Part shown: piece by piece, positions 1 through 11,257 of the stretch
How the letters are laid out: each line of letters opens with the position of its first letter
How positions within the stretch are numbered: the stretch's first letter is position 1
Assembly (NCBI GenBank): GCA_963422465.1
Contig: OY730170.1
Location: 5,294,315 to 5,358,314, forward strand
Direction of reading: 5' to 3'
DNA: 64,000 nucleotides
DNA from: Lichina pygmaea
Lineage: Eukaryota; Ascomycota; Lichinomycetes; Lichinales; Lichinaceae
Notes under the pieces: generated by a model
What the model was told of the DNA's origin: nothing
What the model saw: the letters and a program-made list of their open reading frames with translations, nothing else
The model's database searches: none
Made by a program: the position numbers and the translations under genes

Positions 1-119
1 GACGATGCTTGCCCGGACGAGACCAATTGCTTGACGATGTGATGGCCGAGGAAGCCACAGCCGCCGATCACCAGCACGGCACCCAGTTGCTGCTGCTTCG
101 TGTTCGCCGGCTCGGCCAT
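1..119 (-). CDS. ERG26: Sterol-4-alpha-carboxylate 3-dehydrogenase-like SDR protein, N-terminal 39 residues only
   Basis: The reverse complement opens with an ATG at 119 and stays open to the window edge. It encodes a short polar leader followed by AVLVIGGCGFLGHHIVKQL. This is the first beta-strand and NAD(P)-binding glycine motif (GGxGFLG) of an extended short-chain dehydrogenase. The 'VLVIGGCGFLGHHIV' form is typical of fungal Erg26, the C-3 sterol dehydrogenase/C-4 decarboxylase of ergosterol synthesis in the ER; that assignment is inference from 39 residues. Another NAD-dependent epimerase-like family is possible. An A/T run (about 160-180) lies just upstream and may belong to the promoter. 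Confidence 0.55.
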   Translation of the reverse strand, partial: MAEPANTKQQQLGAVLVIGGCGFLGHHIVKQLVSSGQAS

Positions 120-695
120 GGTTGAGTGTCGTGTGCTTGAAAGACAGGATCGGAGCCGGCGAAAAAAAAAATTTTAATTCAATTTAAGGAGGCACGAGGA
201 CGGCCAGGATGGCTTATGCACGTAGGGCTACCGCAAGAAGCACAACGGCATATCCACCACGGCGCAGAAGAGTAAAAAGCCAAGATGCCCGGACGAGGAC
301 TACCGCCGACATTCTCGTGGGTCTTCACGGCAAGAGACGCCACGGGTATCCGTTTCTAGTGTACAGTACAGCCAATGCCACGCTACGCCCAGCAGATGCC
401 ACCGTTGACCCCGATTCATGTCTTCGTGGTTCCCCTCCGCTCCCCTCCGCTCCCCTCCGCTCCCCTCCCCTTTCTCTCCCAGGCGAGAACGAAAGACAAA
501 CGAGACAGGTTAAGAGAAAGGATGGAATGTGACCCACGTACGTCAGGCCACGAGTCGAGTCGAACGGTGTATCGGTTCAAGCAAAGTACGAAGTAGCAAA
601 GCCTCGTGCGGATTCGTGCCGGGGTCTCCCTTGAAATGCGTCTTGGGCCAACCGGACGGATCACCCAGCAAGCCTCGCCGTCGACAGCTTCCATC
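120..695. other. Gap: 5' region of the Erg26-like gene and 3' region of the E2 gene
   Basis: No coding sequence is supported. It holds an A/T run near 160-180 and a pyrimidine-rich tandem stretch (ccgctcccct units, about 434-475). Overlapping ORFs here are low complexity and on both strands. The E2 gene ends at 696, so its 3' UTR and the Erg26-like promoter share this segment. Confidence 0.6.
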
Positions 696-2580
696 CTACT
701 CCCTACCAAGGAGGTCAGCGAGCGGGCCCGCCACGACGGACAAAGGAACAACGCACTCCAACGTTCTTTGGACGGCCCTGCGCAAGCGTCTGTTGTACTC
801 CTTCCTCTCGGCCGGCGTGCCCCAGTAGAGCTTCGCGGCGGTGGGGTTGACGGTCGTGCGGGGATCGTAGGGCGGGGACTCCTCCTCGAGAGCCTCGATG
901 AGGGCCTCGATGTGGGCCTTGGCGTCCTCGGGCCGGCGCGGGAAGTAGCAGACGACGCCGTCGTCGGAGATGCGGTGGTGGAACAGCACCGTCTCGCACC
1001 GGACCCGCGGCTGCTCGTCCGGGAAGCGCGGACTGAAGCAGACCTTAAAGCGGAACAGGCCGCCGTCGAGGTTCGTCATGGGCCGGCCAAAGTACGTGAG
1101 TCGCCACACGAACGGGTTGCCGTCGACGAGCTCAAAGTCGAGCGTGACGCTATCGTCCTGTTTGTAGAACTCGACCGTCTGCTCGAACTGGCGCTCGAGG
1201 TTGGCGGCGATGCCGGACTCGACCCGCTTGGCCTCGACGCCCTCCTTGGCCCACTGATCGGTCTCCTTGTCGAGCACCTTGCGGATGAGGCGCAGCCTGC
1301 GGTCGAGCTCGCCGTATCGAAACTTGCCGTCCATGGTGTTGCCGGGGCTCTCGAACGGCATCCGGACGAAGTTCTCGTCCTCCTTGGCCTTCTCCTGGCC
1401 CTTCTCGATGCTGGCGACGTAGGAGCTGAAGTACCACATGAACCGGCGTTTGCAGAAGTCCTTGAAGGGCTCGAACACGGGCGTGTCCTCGCTGTCGTCC
1501 TCGCTCTGGTCGAGCGCGTCGGCCCGCGGCGGCGCCGCTGCCTGTACGGTGCCGTCCGAGCCGATGCCCAGGTACTCCTCGAGCCGTTGGACGACCGAGA
1601 CGCGAAGGGTCTCGTGTCGAATCTGGCTCTCGGACGGCGACGACGCGAATAAGCCTCTGTGCACGCAGCGCCGAGCCCACGTCATGCCATGCCATGCCTC
1701 ACCTTCTGAACGTACTGTTGGCTGTTCTTCTTGTCGCTCTCCGTCCGGGCATCCTCGAAGCCTGGCTCGTTCTCGTACGGGTTGCTCGACATGAGACTCT
1801 GCATCGAGATCAGGATCGACTCCAGCCCCTGGGCCGAGGACCACTCCTCTCCTCGCTCCCCTCGCCACGTCCTAAACCCTCAGGTCGACCATCAGCCAAA
1901 GGGGCGCCTCGCTCCTGTCGATCCATTTCACCGTCGTACCCAAGTATCGATCTGTTCCCCATCCACGGTTAGCTAGCCAAGCTCCGGGCGCGCGCGCGCG
2001 CGGCCAAGGCATCGGCTCACTCACAGGCACACTTTTCCGTTGGCGTAGATATTAGGGTTGAAGCGGCATCTGCCCGCGTTCGTCGTCGTCGCCGTGACCG
2101 ACGGAGCCTTCCCGGGGTACTCTGTCGACGGAAAGCCAGCTTCGTCAGCCTTCGCCGCGTGTCGTCGTCTCCCAAGGACGAAAGGGAGGGCCGTACCCCG
2201 TCCAAATCGAAATGCGAACTATCGTGTTCGATTTAGCCAGCGCTCAAATCGACAAGAGGCACACGAAGCGTTGCTCACCTCGAAGAAGCCAAACTCGTAC
2301 GGCGTGTCGGGCGGTCCTACTATCAAGGCCTTGACGTTTCGAACATCGACATCGCGACAGGCCACCGCGATGGCTAAGAAGTTGGGGGGTTCAGCTCGTC
2401 AGCCACGACGCGAGTTCTGGGGTCGGGCGACGAGGCTGTAACCTACAGAGATCGTTCGACTTCTGGATCTCGCCAAGCTCCTACACAACCCGGTTCGGTC
2501 AGTCTGGGGGAGGGCTGATAGGATCTGTAGACATCGGCGCTGCTCACCCGGGTGATGCGGATGATGCACTGATTCGACAT
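696..2580 (-). CDS. UBE2Z-like ubiquitin-conjugating enzyme with a second, C-terminal E2-like domain
   Basis: Eight exons on the minus strand: 2580-2548, 2480-2447, 2373-2279, 2218-2197, 2121-2025, 1951-1940, 1871-1703, 1622-696, giving 462 residues. All junctions are GT-AG and keep frame. Residues 1 to about 150 form an E2 fold of the UBE2Z/USE1 class: the canonical HPN is replaced by FNPNIY, followed by NGKVCLSILGTW with the active-site cysteine at about residue 93. '[15 protein letters not shown]' is the characteristic post-catalytic segment. E2 enzymes of this class carry ubiquitin or a ubiquitin-like protein from E1 to substrate. Residues about 300-440 again look like an E2 core ([20 protein letters not shown], then DDGVVCYF), so a second fold is inferred. 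Exons 4 and 6 are only 22 and 12 nt. The exon model is supported by the continuity of the family sequence. Confidence 0.85.
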
Positions 2581-3576
2581 GGCGGCTCTCCGTCGGCGGG
2601 CCCCTTGGTGCTTCGCTCTGCGTCGAGACGATCACGAGGTTTGGATTCCCAAGGCCGTTGGTCGAGTCGGGCGTCGCGGGTGGAGACTTTCTGGTCGAGA
2701 ATCGTAGAACAAGCTCTCGGTCTCCGCTCGAAGTCTGAGGCTGCGCCCGATGCCCCCTTTGCGAGGATTTCGTGCAACGGAGTCAACTTTACTCGTCGTC
2801 CTCGACGGATCAGGCGCCAAAGCGGGATTGAGGATTGCGGAGGCTTTCTCGTCTCCGTGCCGGCCGCCGGACACGGCTGCTTCAGGGGAAACGATTGTAG
2901 AGCAGACCTTAGATAGACGTTGACGGCGCGGGTTCGGGCTCGGGCTGGTTTCTGTTCTCGTCAAGGATTAAGAGCGTCGTACATTTGTAGAGAAGGAGCA
3001 GCGTCGATGTTTATGTGAAATATCTCGCTGTCTGCATGCGGCTCTTAAACAAACAAGGCTGAATTTAGGCAGGCCCAAACATACGCCTGCGTGCACAAAC
3101 CAGACCCATCAGACCTGTCGGACGCCGTTTGGACGAGCCTCGTCAACCACTCGACCGTCGCGACAAACGGCGCCTGTTGTCTCCTCCCGACTCCTCGGGC
3201 AGCGTCCGAACACCGAGGCAAGACAGGACGAGGCGAGGCAAGGCAAGGCAAGGCGCCGGACGGGCAGCGCTGCGTGTGGCGGCCTGGACGGCCTGGGCGG
3301 CCTGGAGATTCATCCATCAGCACATTCATCACACGTTTGACGACACACCACCCCTGGAGAGGAGAGGACGTGCCTTGCGACGCCGACGACGACAAGAACC
3401 CGAACCAGGCGTCGGCGACGACACCCGCCGGGCTGCGCCGCCGTTTGATGTCAACACCATCGCCACCGGCTCGTCGATCCTAGCACATCATCTCGACCCT
3501 GGTACCGCCCTGTAGCGCTTCCCCTCGCCCTCCCCAATTCGGGAGGGTTCGATCAGAAAACCGCGCCCTCCCTCCG
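2581..3576. other. Divergent promoter region between the E2 gene and the LIM-RhoGAP gene
   Basis: No gene is supported. The two flanking genes are transcribed away from each other, so both 5' regions lie here. A short gaggcaaggcaaggc-type repeat occurs near 3225-3255 and a ggcctgggcggcct repeat near 3280-3300. The many ORFs in both directions lack codon coherence or family features. Confidence 0.6.
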
Positions 3577-6500
3577 ATGGCTGACTCGCGCCCGGATGCT
3601 GCGACCAAACGAAGTCTAGACCTGCAACCGGACAAAGGACGCACCATGGCGCAAGAGCAGAAGCGCACGAGAGACGGTGCTCCGGGGAAGAGCACGGGCA
3701 AAGGCCGGATCTGCAGAAAGTGCGGACAGCAGCTCGACGGCCAGTTCGTCCGTGCCTTGGGCGGCACCTATCACCTCGAGTGCTTCCGCTGCCAGGTAAG
3801 TCGATTGGTCAGCGCTCGGCGTCGTTCTGACTGTCTTCGTCGACGGGCCTCGACGCCCGTTGCGGTCGCCGTCGCCGTCACCGTCGCGCACCTCAAGCGT
3901 GCTGATCGTCTCGCTCTAGGATTGCTCGCAGATCGTCGCAAACAAGTTCTTCCCCTGCGACGCCGAGGATGGGTCGGGCCAGTACCCCCTGTGCGAGACG
4001 GACTACTTCCGCCGGCTCAACCTCCTCTGCTACGCCTGCGGCGGAGCCCTGCGTGGCTCCTACATCACGGCCATGGATCGAAAGTACCACATCGAGCACT
4101 TCACGTGTTCCGCCTGTCCGACCATCTTCGGTGCCCAGGACAGCTACTACGAGCACGATGGCAAGGTCTACTGTCACTACCACTACTCGACCCAGTTCGC
4201 CGAACGCTGCACCGGCTGCTACACCGCCATCCTCAAGCAGTTCGTCGAGATCTTCCGCGGCGGATACAACCAGCATTGGCATCCCGAGTGCTACATGATA
4301 CACAAGTTTTGGAATGTCCGCTTGGCCTTTGACGATGAGTGGGACGAGACGACACCCGACCTGGGAGTCGATGCGACGCCTCAGGAGCGAGCCACCGTGC
4401 GCGAGATGGAGGAGCAGATGGAGGAGAAGGTGTACAAGATATGGCGGGTCCTGGCCACGTTCGAGGAGTCGTCGGCCGGCTGCATCTCCGACATGCTCTT
4501 GCACGTGAGCAACGGGGCCTTCATCGACGGTGTCTTCGTCGCCAGCAGGTTCATATGGCACGTCGACATCCTCTTCCGCGCCTTGGACCGACTGGACGCG
4601 CGCATGGAGATCGAGAAGTCCGAGGGCGGGCGTGCCTATCACCCCCCAACACCGATCCCGACGCCGGACCCGACACCGACTCCGTCACCGACCTCGAGCC
4701 GGGCCCAGAGCCCGGCACCAGAAGGCTCCTCTGGCCGTCTGTCCCCTCCCGCCACTCCCCCCCCTCCCCCTCCGCCCCCCGAGAAGGGAATCGCGTACGG
4801 TCGGGAGGCGAGGCTGCTGTGCAAGAAGATCGTCTCCTTCTTCAACCTGCTGTCGAGAACGCAGGACACCGGCGTGAGGAAGCTCGGCGTGACGCAGGAG
4901 CTGCTCTCGCTCGTCACCGCCTTGGCTCACTATCTCAAACTTCTCATCCGCATCAGCCTCCAGGGCGCCCTCAAGCTCGAACGCATCACGCACGACTCGG
5001 AGGGCCTTCGAGATTTCCTGGACGAGCTCCAGGATCTCGAGTCGGTCAAGGAGGCCGAGAAGTTTCTGGAACGGACCGCCGAGTTTGCGCGCCTGGCCGA
5101 CGAGAATTCCGACCTCTGCATGCAGTGTAGCGTACCGGTCAACGACGAGTGTACGCAGCTGGGTGATCTGCAATGGCATGTCGAGTGCTTGGTCTGCGCC
5201 AACTGCGCCCGTGAGCTCGGTGAAGATCTGGCCGACGCGACCTGGAGCCAGTCCAGCCAACGCATCCTCTGCCAGACGTGCGTCAGGCACGCTGAAGACG
5301 CCATCGGCGGCGTTGAGCACGTCAGGAGGCTGAAGCAGTTTGTCTACCTGCTCCGCGTCGCCCTTGCGAGGCTGCTGGCCAAGCTCCGGGCGGGGCCTAC
5401 GCTCCCACACACTTCAGGTAGGGAAAAAAAATTTTCTTTCCTTGCACGACACCCCGTCTGAAGGACCCCCGACCGTCTGTCCGTCCAAGCTGACGTGCTC
5501 CCGTGCAGACGATCCGAACCTAGAGAAGTATGACTCGACCGAGGGCCACCGGGTGGAGACACCCGAGGCAGGTCTCAGACTGCCGCTGCTCAGGTCCAAC
5601 ACTCGGTCCAAGTCGTACAGCGGCGAGGCCGAGCGAGAACAAGACTCGGCGGCGGCGGCGGCGGCGGCGGCGGCAGCGTCGTACGAGGAGACGCTCGGAG
5701 CCGTCCGACGACTGCGGTCGACGCGCATGGACAAGCCTCTGTCGTCCACGTCGCGGAAGGCGAGGACGTCGCGCATCATCGACGGCCCGAGCAGCGAAGG
5801 CGCCCGGTCTGGTTCGGCCGCCGCTGCCGCTGCCGGCGCCGCAGCACCCGACGCGAACGGCTACGACCCGAAGAAGCACAGCTTCCACATCGTCGAGGAC
5901 CATGACTCGAACGGCGAGTCGCGACCGGAGCTCTCGTTCGACCAGGAGGCTTTGACCTTGGACGACATCCCGAGGATTGTCGCGGTCGAGCAGGCCAAGG
6001 AGCATCGTCCCAACGCCTTCCGACACGCGGGCGATCAGCTCGTCAGCCCATCCGGCCTTCTCCAGCCGAAGCTCTTCAACGGATATCAGCACGACCTGTC
6101 GGACGCCGGAGGATCGGGGGGGATGCCGTCCGCCCATCCGACCCAGCGCGTCAAACGCTACTTCTCCGAGCTCTCGGCGCTCGAGTACTTCATCGTCCGG
6201 CACGTCGCCGTCCTGTCGATGGAGCCGTTGTTGGAAGGACAATTCAACCTCGAAGAGCTGCTCGCCCTCATCGAGCCGCGCAAGATGACGATCTGGTCCA
6301 GGTTCGGCTTCGCCGGCGTCTTCAAGGGCGAGGGCCGCAAGGTCGGTAAGAAGAAGGGCGTCTTCGGCGTGAACCTCGACACCATCGTCGACCGAGACCC
6401 GGCCGAGTCGACCTTCGGCGTCGGTCCCGGCGCCTTGCGCGTGCCGGGGGTGCTGGACGACATGGTGTCGGCCATGCGACGGATGGACATGGCTGTCGAG

Positions 6501-7855
6501 GGCGTCTTCCGCAAGAACGGCAACATCCGCAAACTCCGGGACGTTGCCGATCTCATCGACAAGGAAGGCGGAGACTCGGTCGACCTCAACCAGGAGAACG
6601 CGGTGCAGGTGGCGGCTTTGCTGAAGAAGTTCCTGCGTGATCTGCCGGAACCGCTGTTGACGATCAAGTTGTATCGGTTGTTCCTCGCCTCGCAGAGTAT
6701 GCAGTTGTTTCTGCTGTCCCTTCGAACACCGACCGTCGATTCGAAAAGACGACGTATGGCGCTGACTGGAGAGTACAGAGATTGCCGATCCTGACAAAAA
6801 GCGACGAGTGCTCCACCTGACGTGCTGTCTGCTCCCGAAAGTCAACCGGGACTCGATGGAGGTTCTCTTTTCCTTCCTCAATTGGGTCGCGTCTTTCTCG
6901 TATGTCGACGAAGAGTCGGGCAGCAAGATGGACGTGCACAACCTCGCGACGGTCATCACTCCGAACATCCTCTACACGCAGGCCAAGGCCGCGATGGACG
7001 AGAGTTTCCTGGCCATCGAGGCCGTCAACCAGCTGATCGAGTACAATGATACTATGTGCGAGGTGCGTCTGCGGATGCGTTCCCGTCATGTCGGACGCGT
7101 TGTCCCGTAGCATCGAGTTTGGGTCGCTGCGCACCGATAGATACTGACGAACATGCCTCGATCATCAGGTACCCGAGGACCTGCAGAACCTCCTCAGCGA
7201 CGGCTCGTTGCTCGCGGCCAACGCCGAGATGACGACGAAAGAGATTCTCAAACGGTACGCCAGCCTGCCCAAGGCTCCAGAGGCTCCAGCGTCGCAGCAC
7301 CGAGGCGGTTTCAACCAGCACCGTCGCATCACGAGCGGGATCGGTCCGCGCGAACGCGTCGCCGACGGCACCGGACCGGCCGGGCCAAGCGGTGGCGGCG
7401 GCGGCGGCGGGAGCAGCAACAACAACAGCGGCAAGGAAGGACGAGGGAACGTGCCGATGGCGACTCGCATCGAGACCGATCCTTCCCAGGCAAGAGCCTG
7501 GCAGCAGGAGAGCTCGGTGCGACACGTGTCTTCGGGCCGTGACGACGGCTACCCTTCGAACGAGTGGGTCGAGGGTCCTGGCGGTAGTAGCGGCGTTGGT
7601 AGGAATAGAAGGGCGGCGACCGTCGGGAGTGTCGGGGGCGGTGGAGGCGGTGCATACGTCGAGTATCCTACAGGCCCTCAACAACATCACCGACAGCATC
7701 ACGGGCACCCGTACCGTCACCACCAGCAACATCGCCACCACCCGCATGACCAACACCAACAGCAGCATCAACAGCATCAACAACATCAACAACATCAGCA
7801 GCAGCGCCAACAGCACCAGCAACTTCGCGGGGGCTCGGGCGCGGTGGTGTCGTAG
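3577..7855 (+). CDS. LRG1: LIM-domain Rho GTPase-activating protein (Lrg1 type)
   Basis: Five exons: 3577-3795, 3920-5417, 5509-6696, 6779-7062, 7169-7855; 1291 residues. All introns are GT-AG and keep frame. Three LIM zinc-binding modules are visible: two in tandem from about residue 46 (CRKCGQQLDGQF...HLECFRC, then CYACGGAL...HFTCSAC), followed by a CTGC...HPEC unit, and a separate one at about 474-535 (CMQCSVPV...HVECLVCANC). The RhoGAP domain spans about 857-1060 and has the arginine finger in VEGVFRKNGNIRKL. Lrg1-like proteins stimulate GTP hydrolysis by Rho1-type GTPases in cell-wall and polarity control. Poly-Ala (about 5650-5672), poly-Pro (about 4755-4780) and a His/Gln-rich tail (about 7676-7830) are repeat-derived. 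An alternative start is ATG 3646. Confidence 0.92.
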
Positions 7856-7979
7856 AAAGGCAGGCCTCGGAAACAGGCGGTCACGATGACGATCACGATG
7901 ACGATACTGCTCTCTCTCTCTCTCGTTGTCGGCCCCCGGCAACTACGTATGTAGTGCCAGTATCTTGTACCAATAACTG

Positions 7980-8299
7980 TACTCATCTCTGTGTCTGTCT
8001 GTCTCCGTCTACATCTCTGTGTCTGTCGACATGCATGCATGTCCGTGTGTCAGTCTACGTCCGTCTCTGTCTGGACGGTTGCATGCATGTCTGTCTACGC
8101 ATGTCTGTCTATGCGGGTCTGTCTACATGGCACCTGTGTGGTTGTCCGTGTGGTTGTCCGTGTGGTTGTCCGTGTGTGTGTCTGCGTGGTGTCTGCGTGG
8201 TGTCTGCGTGGTGTCTGTGTGTGTGTTTGTCTGCGTGGTGCCTGCGTGGTGTCTGAGTGGTTGTCTGTGTGTGTGTCTGCATGGTGTCTGCGTGGGTGT

Positions 8300-8349
<50 letters not shown>

Positions 8350-8523
8350 CTGTGTGGTTGTCTATATATGTGTGTTCTTGGAGTGGGGGTGGATGTGGGG
8401 AATGGGAGAGGGGAGACAAGGGAGCTCCTGTGTAGGTGTCTGTGTGCATGTGTCTTTCTGGACTGGTGGCTGTGTATGAATCCTGTCTCAACAGCTAATG
8501 TGCCTATCATCTGTGTGTGCACC

Positions 8524-8558
<35 letters not shown>

Positions 8559-8580
8559 TGATGGATGGATGGATGGACAA
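7980..8580. repeat. TG-rich and GTCT/GATG microsatellite block
   Basis: Just downstream of the RhoGAP gene there is an imperfect TGTCTGCGTGGTG-type array, then a nearly pure (TG)n tract at about 8300-8345. A (GTCT)n tract follows at about 8525-8557 and a (GATG)n run at about 8559-8574. ORFs across it are Val/Cys- or Thr/His-repeat artefacts and are not annotated. Confidence 0.9.
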
Positions 8581-8838
8581 ATGGACTGGTCCTTGTGTCT
8601 AGACTTGTAAGAGGTAATACCTGTTCATCTACCTGTCCCTCTGTCTTTCTGTCCTTCTGTACAAGGGACTAGTTGCCTGTTGCCCGGATTCTTACAATAG
8701 TAATTTAACATCTGTCTATTCATCCGTTCATTTCTAGTGTCCATTTCTAGTGTCCATCTGTAGTGTTCACCTATGATGTCCATCTATGGTCTCTCTATCC
8801 TGTCTGTTTGTTTGTTCATCTGTCTATACCAGCTGCCC

Positions 8839-9277
8839 GGGGCGGCATGGTGTAGTGGGAAGCTGGTGAGAGTTTCCCACTACGTGGCACCCATGGCCCA
8901 GAACTAGTGGTGTCAGGCCTGGAGAACCTGACTAAACTAGTCGTCAGTTCGAATCTGACCCACCCCACATTCTGCCACAAAAAAACCCCGAGATTCATAG
9001 AACTTGTCTAGGATGTACTCCTCGCAAGATGTATGAAAGCCCTCAAGAAATAGCTCACCCAATATCCGTCAAGATCCACAAACCCTCATTACCGTGGTTT
9101 TCCTATTTCCCCTACGGGGTTTTGGGTTTTCCCACAGTACGTACACTACAAACCACGGAGTGTACGGTACGGTAAATACGTGAGGTTCCTGAGTCAAGTC
9201 TACCAGAGACAAAATTCCTTCAAGAAGTTCTGCATGGCTTAACAGCCGAATCAGTGTAAGAATCAAATCAAATCAAA
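8839..9277 (+). mobile_element. tRNA-related SINE flanked by a 13-bp target-site duplication
   Basis: ATACCAGCTGCCC occurs at 8826-8838 and again at 9278-9290, immediately flanking this 439-bp segment. The segment starts with GGGGCGG and has an A-box-like TGGTGTAGTGG (8848-8858). A B-box-like GTTCGAATCTG (8947-8957) sits in a perfect 5-bp T stem (GTCAG/CTGAC). CCACCCC follows and pairs 6 of 7 with the 5' GGGGCGG. The 3' end is a short tandem tail, (AATCA)n, as left by LINE-mediated insertion. Together these are the hallmarks of a tRNA-derived SINE. The distance between the boxes (about 90 nt) is too long for a functional tRNA. The body (8970-9260) is not recognised. Confidence 0.75.
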
Positions 9278-9290
9278 ATACCAGCTGCCC

Positions 9291-10216
9291 CTCCCACAAA
9301 TCATATCAAATTTCATTCAACACCCAGTAGTCCATCTGTGCATCCATCCGTCCATCCCTTCATTTGTCCATCCTTCCATCTGTCTGTCCATCTGTCTGTG
9401 TACCAGTTGCCCCCTTACAGATGCCTGGCAGCTACGGCAATGTCCGTCCGTCTGTCTGTCCCTACCTGTGCTCCACCTACAAATTCCCTGCAACTGAATA
9501 TCTGAATGTCTGGACACCTATACTTGTGCCGGTGTACAGACTTTCAAAAGAATGAAGGTCTGTCTCTCCTTTCTGTCCTGTCTGTCCATCTGCCCATCTA
9601 CCCATCTACTCATCTACTCATCTACACTGTATCAGGCCCACTCACCTTCGTACCGATGTTCTTTTCTTGTACTCTACAGAGCGTACAGTGCTCTACTGCA
9701 ATTGGAGCTCCAGCATCTGACTCTAGTCCACAAGTAACAGCATATGGTTACTGATTCTCAAGAGAGGGGCTTGTAACACTCTATCAAACCTGTCGAGGAA
9801 CCCAGGTCTCTCTTCATCTCTCGAGGCATGGAAATGCCACGGTCTGGCGTGGTCAGGAAGTAGATGGTATGGTATGGGAGATGGTGGGGGGTATGATATG
9901 GCATGTGACTTTCTATTCCGAGCAATGCAGGCATGGGCCCCCCCCCTCCTTCTCTACTCTTTCTCCTTTCTCCGGGAGGGGGGTTTAGTGTACAATCCTC
10001 CACGCAAAGCTGCAGTACAACACTCATCACCAAAGACAAAGGCAGCTGATGTATCATCTTGGAGGAGAGATGGCTACGAAGGAGGAGACATAGCCACAAA
10101 AAAGGGGGTGGAAGTCGTCACGTAAGAAGGAATAATTGCACACAAGTAAGAAAGAGTCGCTGATGACTGCCTCACTTTGACATGACGTATCGCGTCAATC
10201 TCGACCGATTCGACAG
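9291..10216. other. Gap with no supported gene
   Basis: AT-moderate sequence with residual tgtctgtccatc-type microsatellite fragments (about 9330-9400, 9440-9470, 9560-9630). Open frames are short and show no family features. Nothing further can be supported. Confidence 0.5.
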
Positions 10217-11257
10217 TCATGAGCCACGGCCTTGCGTCCGGGCTCGTTTGTGATGTCTGCTCGTGTTCTTGCTCTTGCTCACGGCTCGGTCTCCCTCGCG
10301 ATACTCAGGAAGCTTCGAGTCTTCGACCGCGTCATCAGCCTGTGCATCGGGCTCTGCTTCGCGCTTCTCCATGATATCGTGTGCCTCGTTCACGGATGCA
10401 TCGGCTTTGCTCTTAGCCGACCCGGCGCCCTCTGTACAGGAAATATGGTCATCCATCTTGAGCTGCTGCTCTTGGGACTCCTTGTCCACCTGAGAGACGC
10501 GCCCATCTGCATTCTCGGGTGCGACTTCTCTCGTGTCTCCTTCTGCAGGGGCAGGCTCGAGAGACGACGATAATTCCCTCCTGTTGTCTGCCCTACGCAT
10601 GGCGGAGCCAGCTGCAGCCTCGGCAGTTTCAGGCATATGCTTCTCCGCGAAGCTGAGCATGTCTCTTGCATCCTGGCTCGTGAACGAGGGATCCCATGAC
10701 CGAGGCTCGTTCGCGGAGGATGAAACGGGCTGTGGCAGCCGTGCTGATGCGGGATGATGGTCGGGGTCCGTTGCTGATATCGTACTTCTGCCTTTGTGCG
10801 TTGCGTGCCCTTCTGGCGCGCCTAGTTCTTCTGCAACTTCAAACCCTGGGTGGGAAGAGATTCCTCCTTCCTTCCCGTCTTGCGTCGTCTCCTGCTTTCT
10901 CCCTTCTTCGTCTCTGTCCAGGGACGATACAGGCACAGTAGCCACCCCAGAACTGTGCAGCGGAGAGACGGGGCGAGACGACATCTCTTTTGCCCGAAAC
11001 CACGATGGCTGCATCACTTCTCCCATAGCACCATGTTCTGCCGCCGGCCGTCTTCCGCCCGGTGACGTCGAGGTCGACCACACGGCTTTGGCCTCGAAAT
11101 GAAGATACGCCTGAGCCTGGGCGTAGTATCGCGCATCGTCCCTTGCCGAGCTCGGACCAGACACATGGACCAGGACTTCCGAACGCTCATGAGTTTGACG
11201 GGGGTGATTGCCATGATCATACTGCTTGCCTGGTGCGAATGCAGCTGCCTTTACCAT
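10217..11257 (-). CDS. Disordered conserved-looking fungal protein of unknown function
   Basis: A single uninterrupted frame of 346 residues with an ATG at 11257. The first 60 residues are the only part that looks ordered (LVHVSGPSSARDDARYYAQA, then QAYLHFE); I recall similar segments in uncharacterised Sordariomycete proteins but cannot verify this. The rest is hydrophilic, rich in Ser, Ala, Glu and Asp, with a basic tail (KSKNTSRHHKRARTQGRGS) that could act in nuclear localisation. No signal peptide, membrane span or enzyme motif is visible. The codon pattern differs from the surrounding AT-richer repeat-laden DNA, which supports a real gene. The role is unknown. Confidence 0.6.
   Translation of the reverse strand: MVKAAAFAPGKQYDHGNHPRQTHERSEVLVHVSGPSSARDDARYYAQAQAYLHFEAKAVWSTSTSPGGRRPAAEHGAMGEVMQPSWFRAKEMSSRPVSPLHSSGVATVPVSSLDRDEEGRKQETTQDGKEGGISSHPGFEVAEELGAPEGHATHKGRSTISATDPDHHPASARLPQPVSSSANEPRSWDPSFTSQDARDMLSFAEKHMPETAEAAAGSAMRRADNRRELSSSLEPAPAEGDTREVAPENADGRVSQVDKESQEQQLKMDDHISCTEGAGSAKSKADASVNEAHDIMEKREAEPDAQADDAVEDSKLPEYREGDRAVSKSKNTSRHHKRARTQGRGS

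Noticed and set aside
606-1652. 348-codon plus-strand frame
   Set aside because: Exactly antisense to the last exon of the E2 gene, with Leu/Val/Asp composition typical of the mirror of a GC-rich coding frame.
4685-6968. Long minus-strand frames (241 and 482 codons) across the RhoGAP gene
   Set aside because: Antisense shadows of the LIM-RhoGAP exons; no domain of their own.
8019-8610. Cys/Val-rich frames in the TG block, resembling a cysteine-rich secreted protein
   Set aside because: Produced entirely by TGTCTG/TGTG microsatellite; the same sequence gives His/Thr repeats on the other strand.
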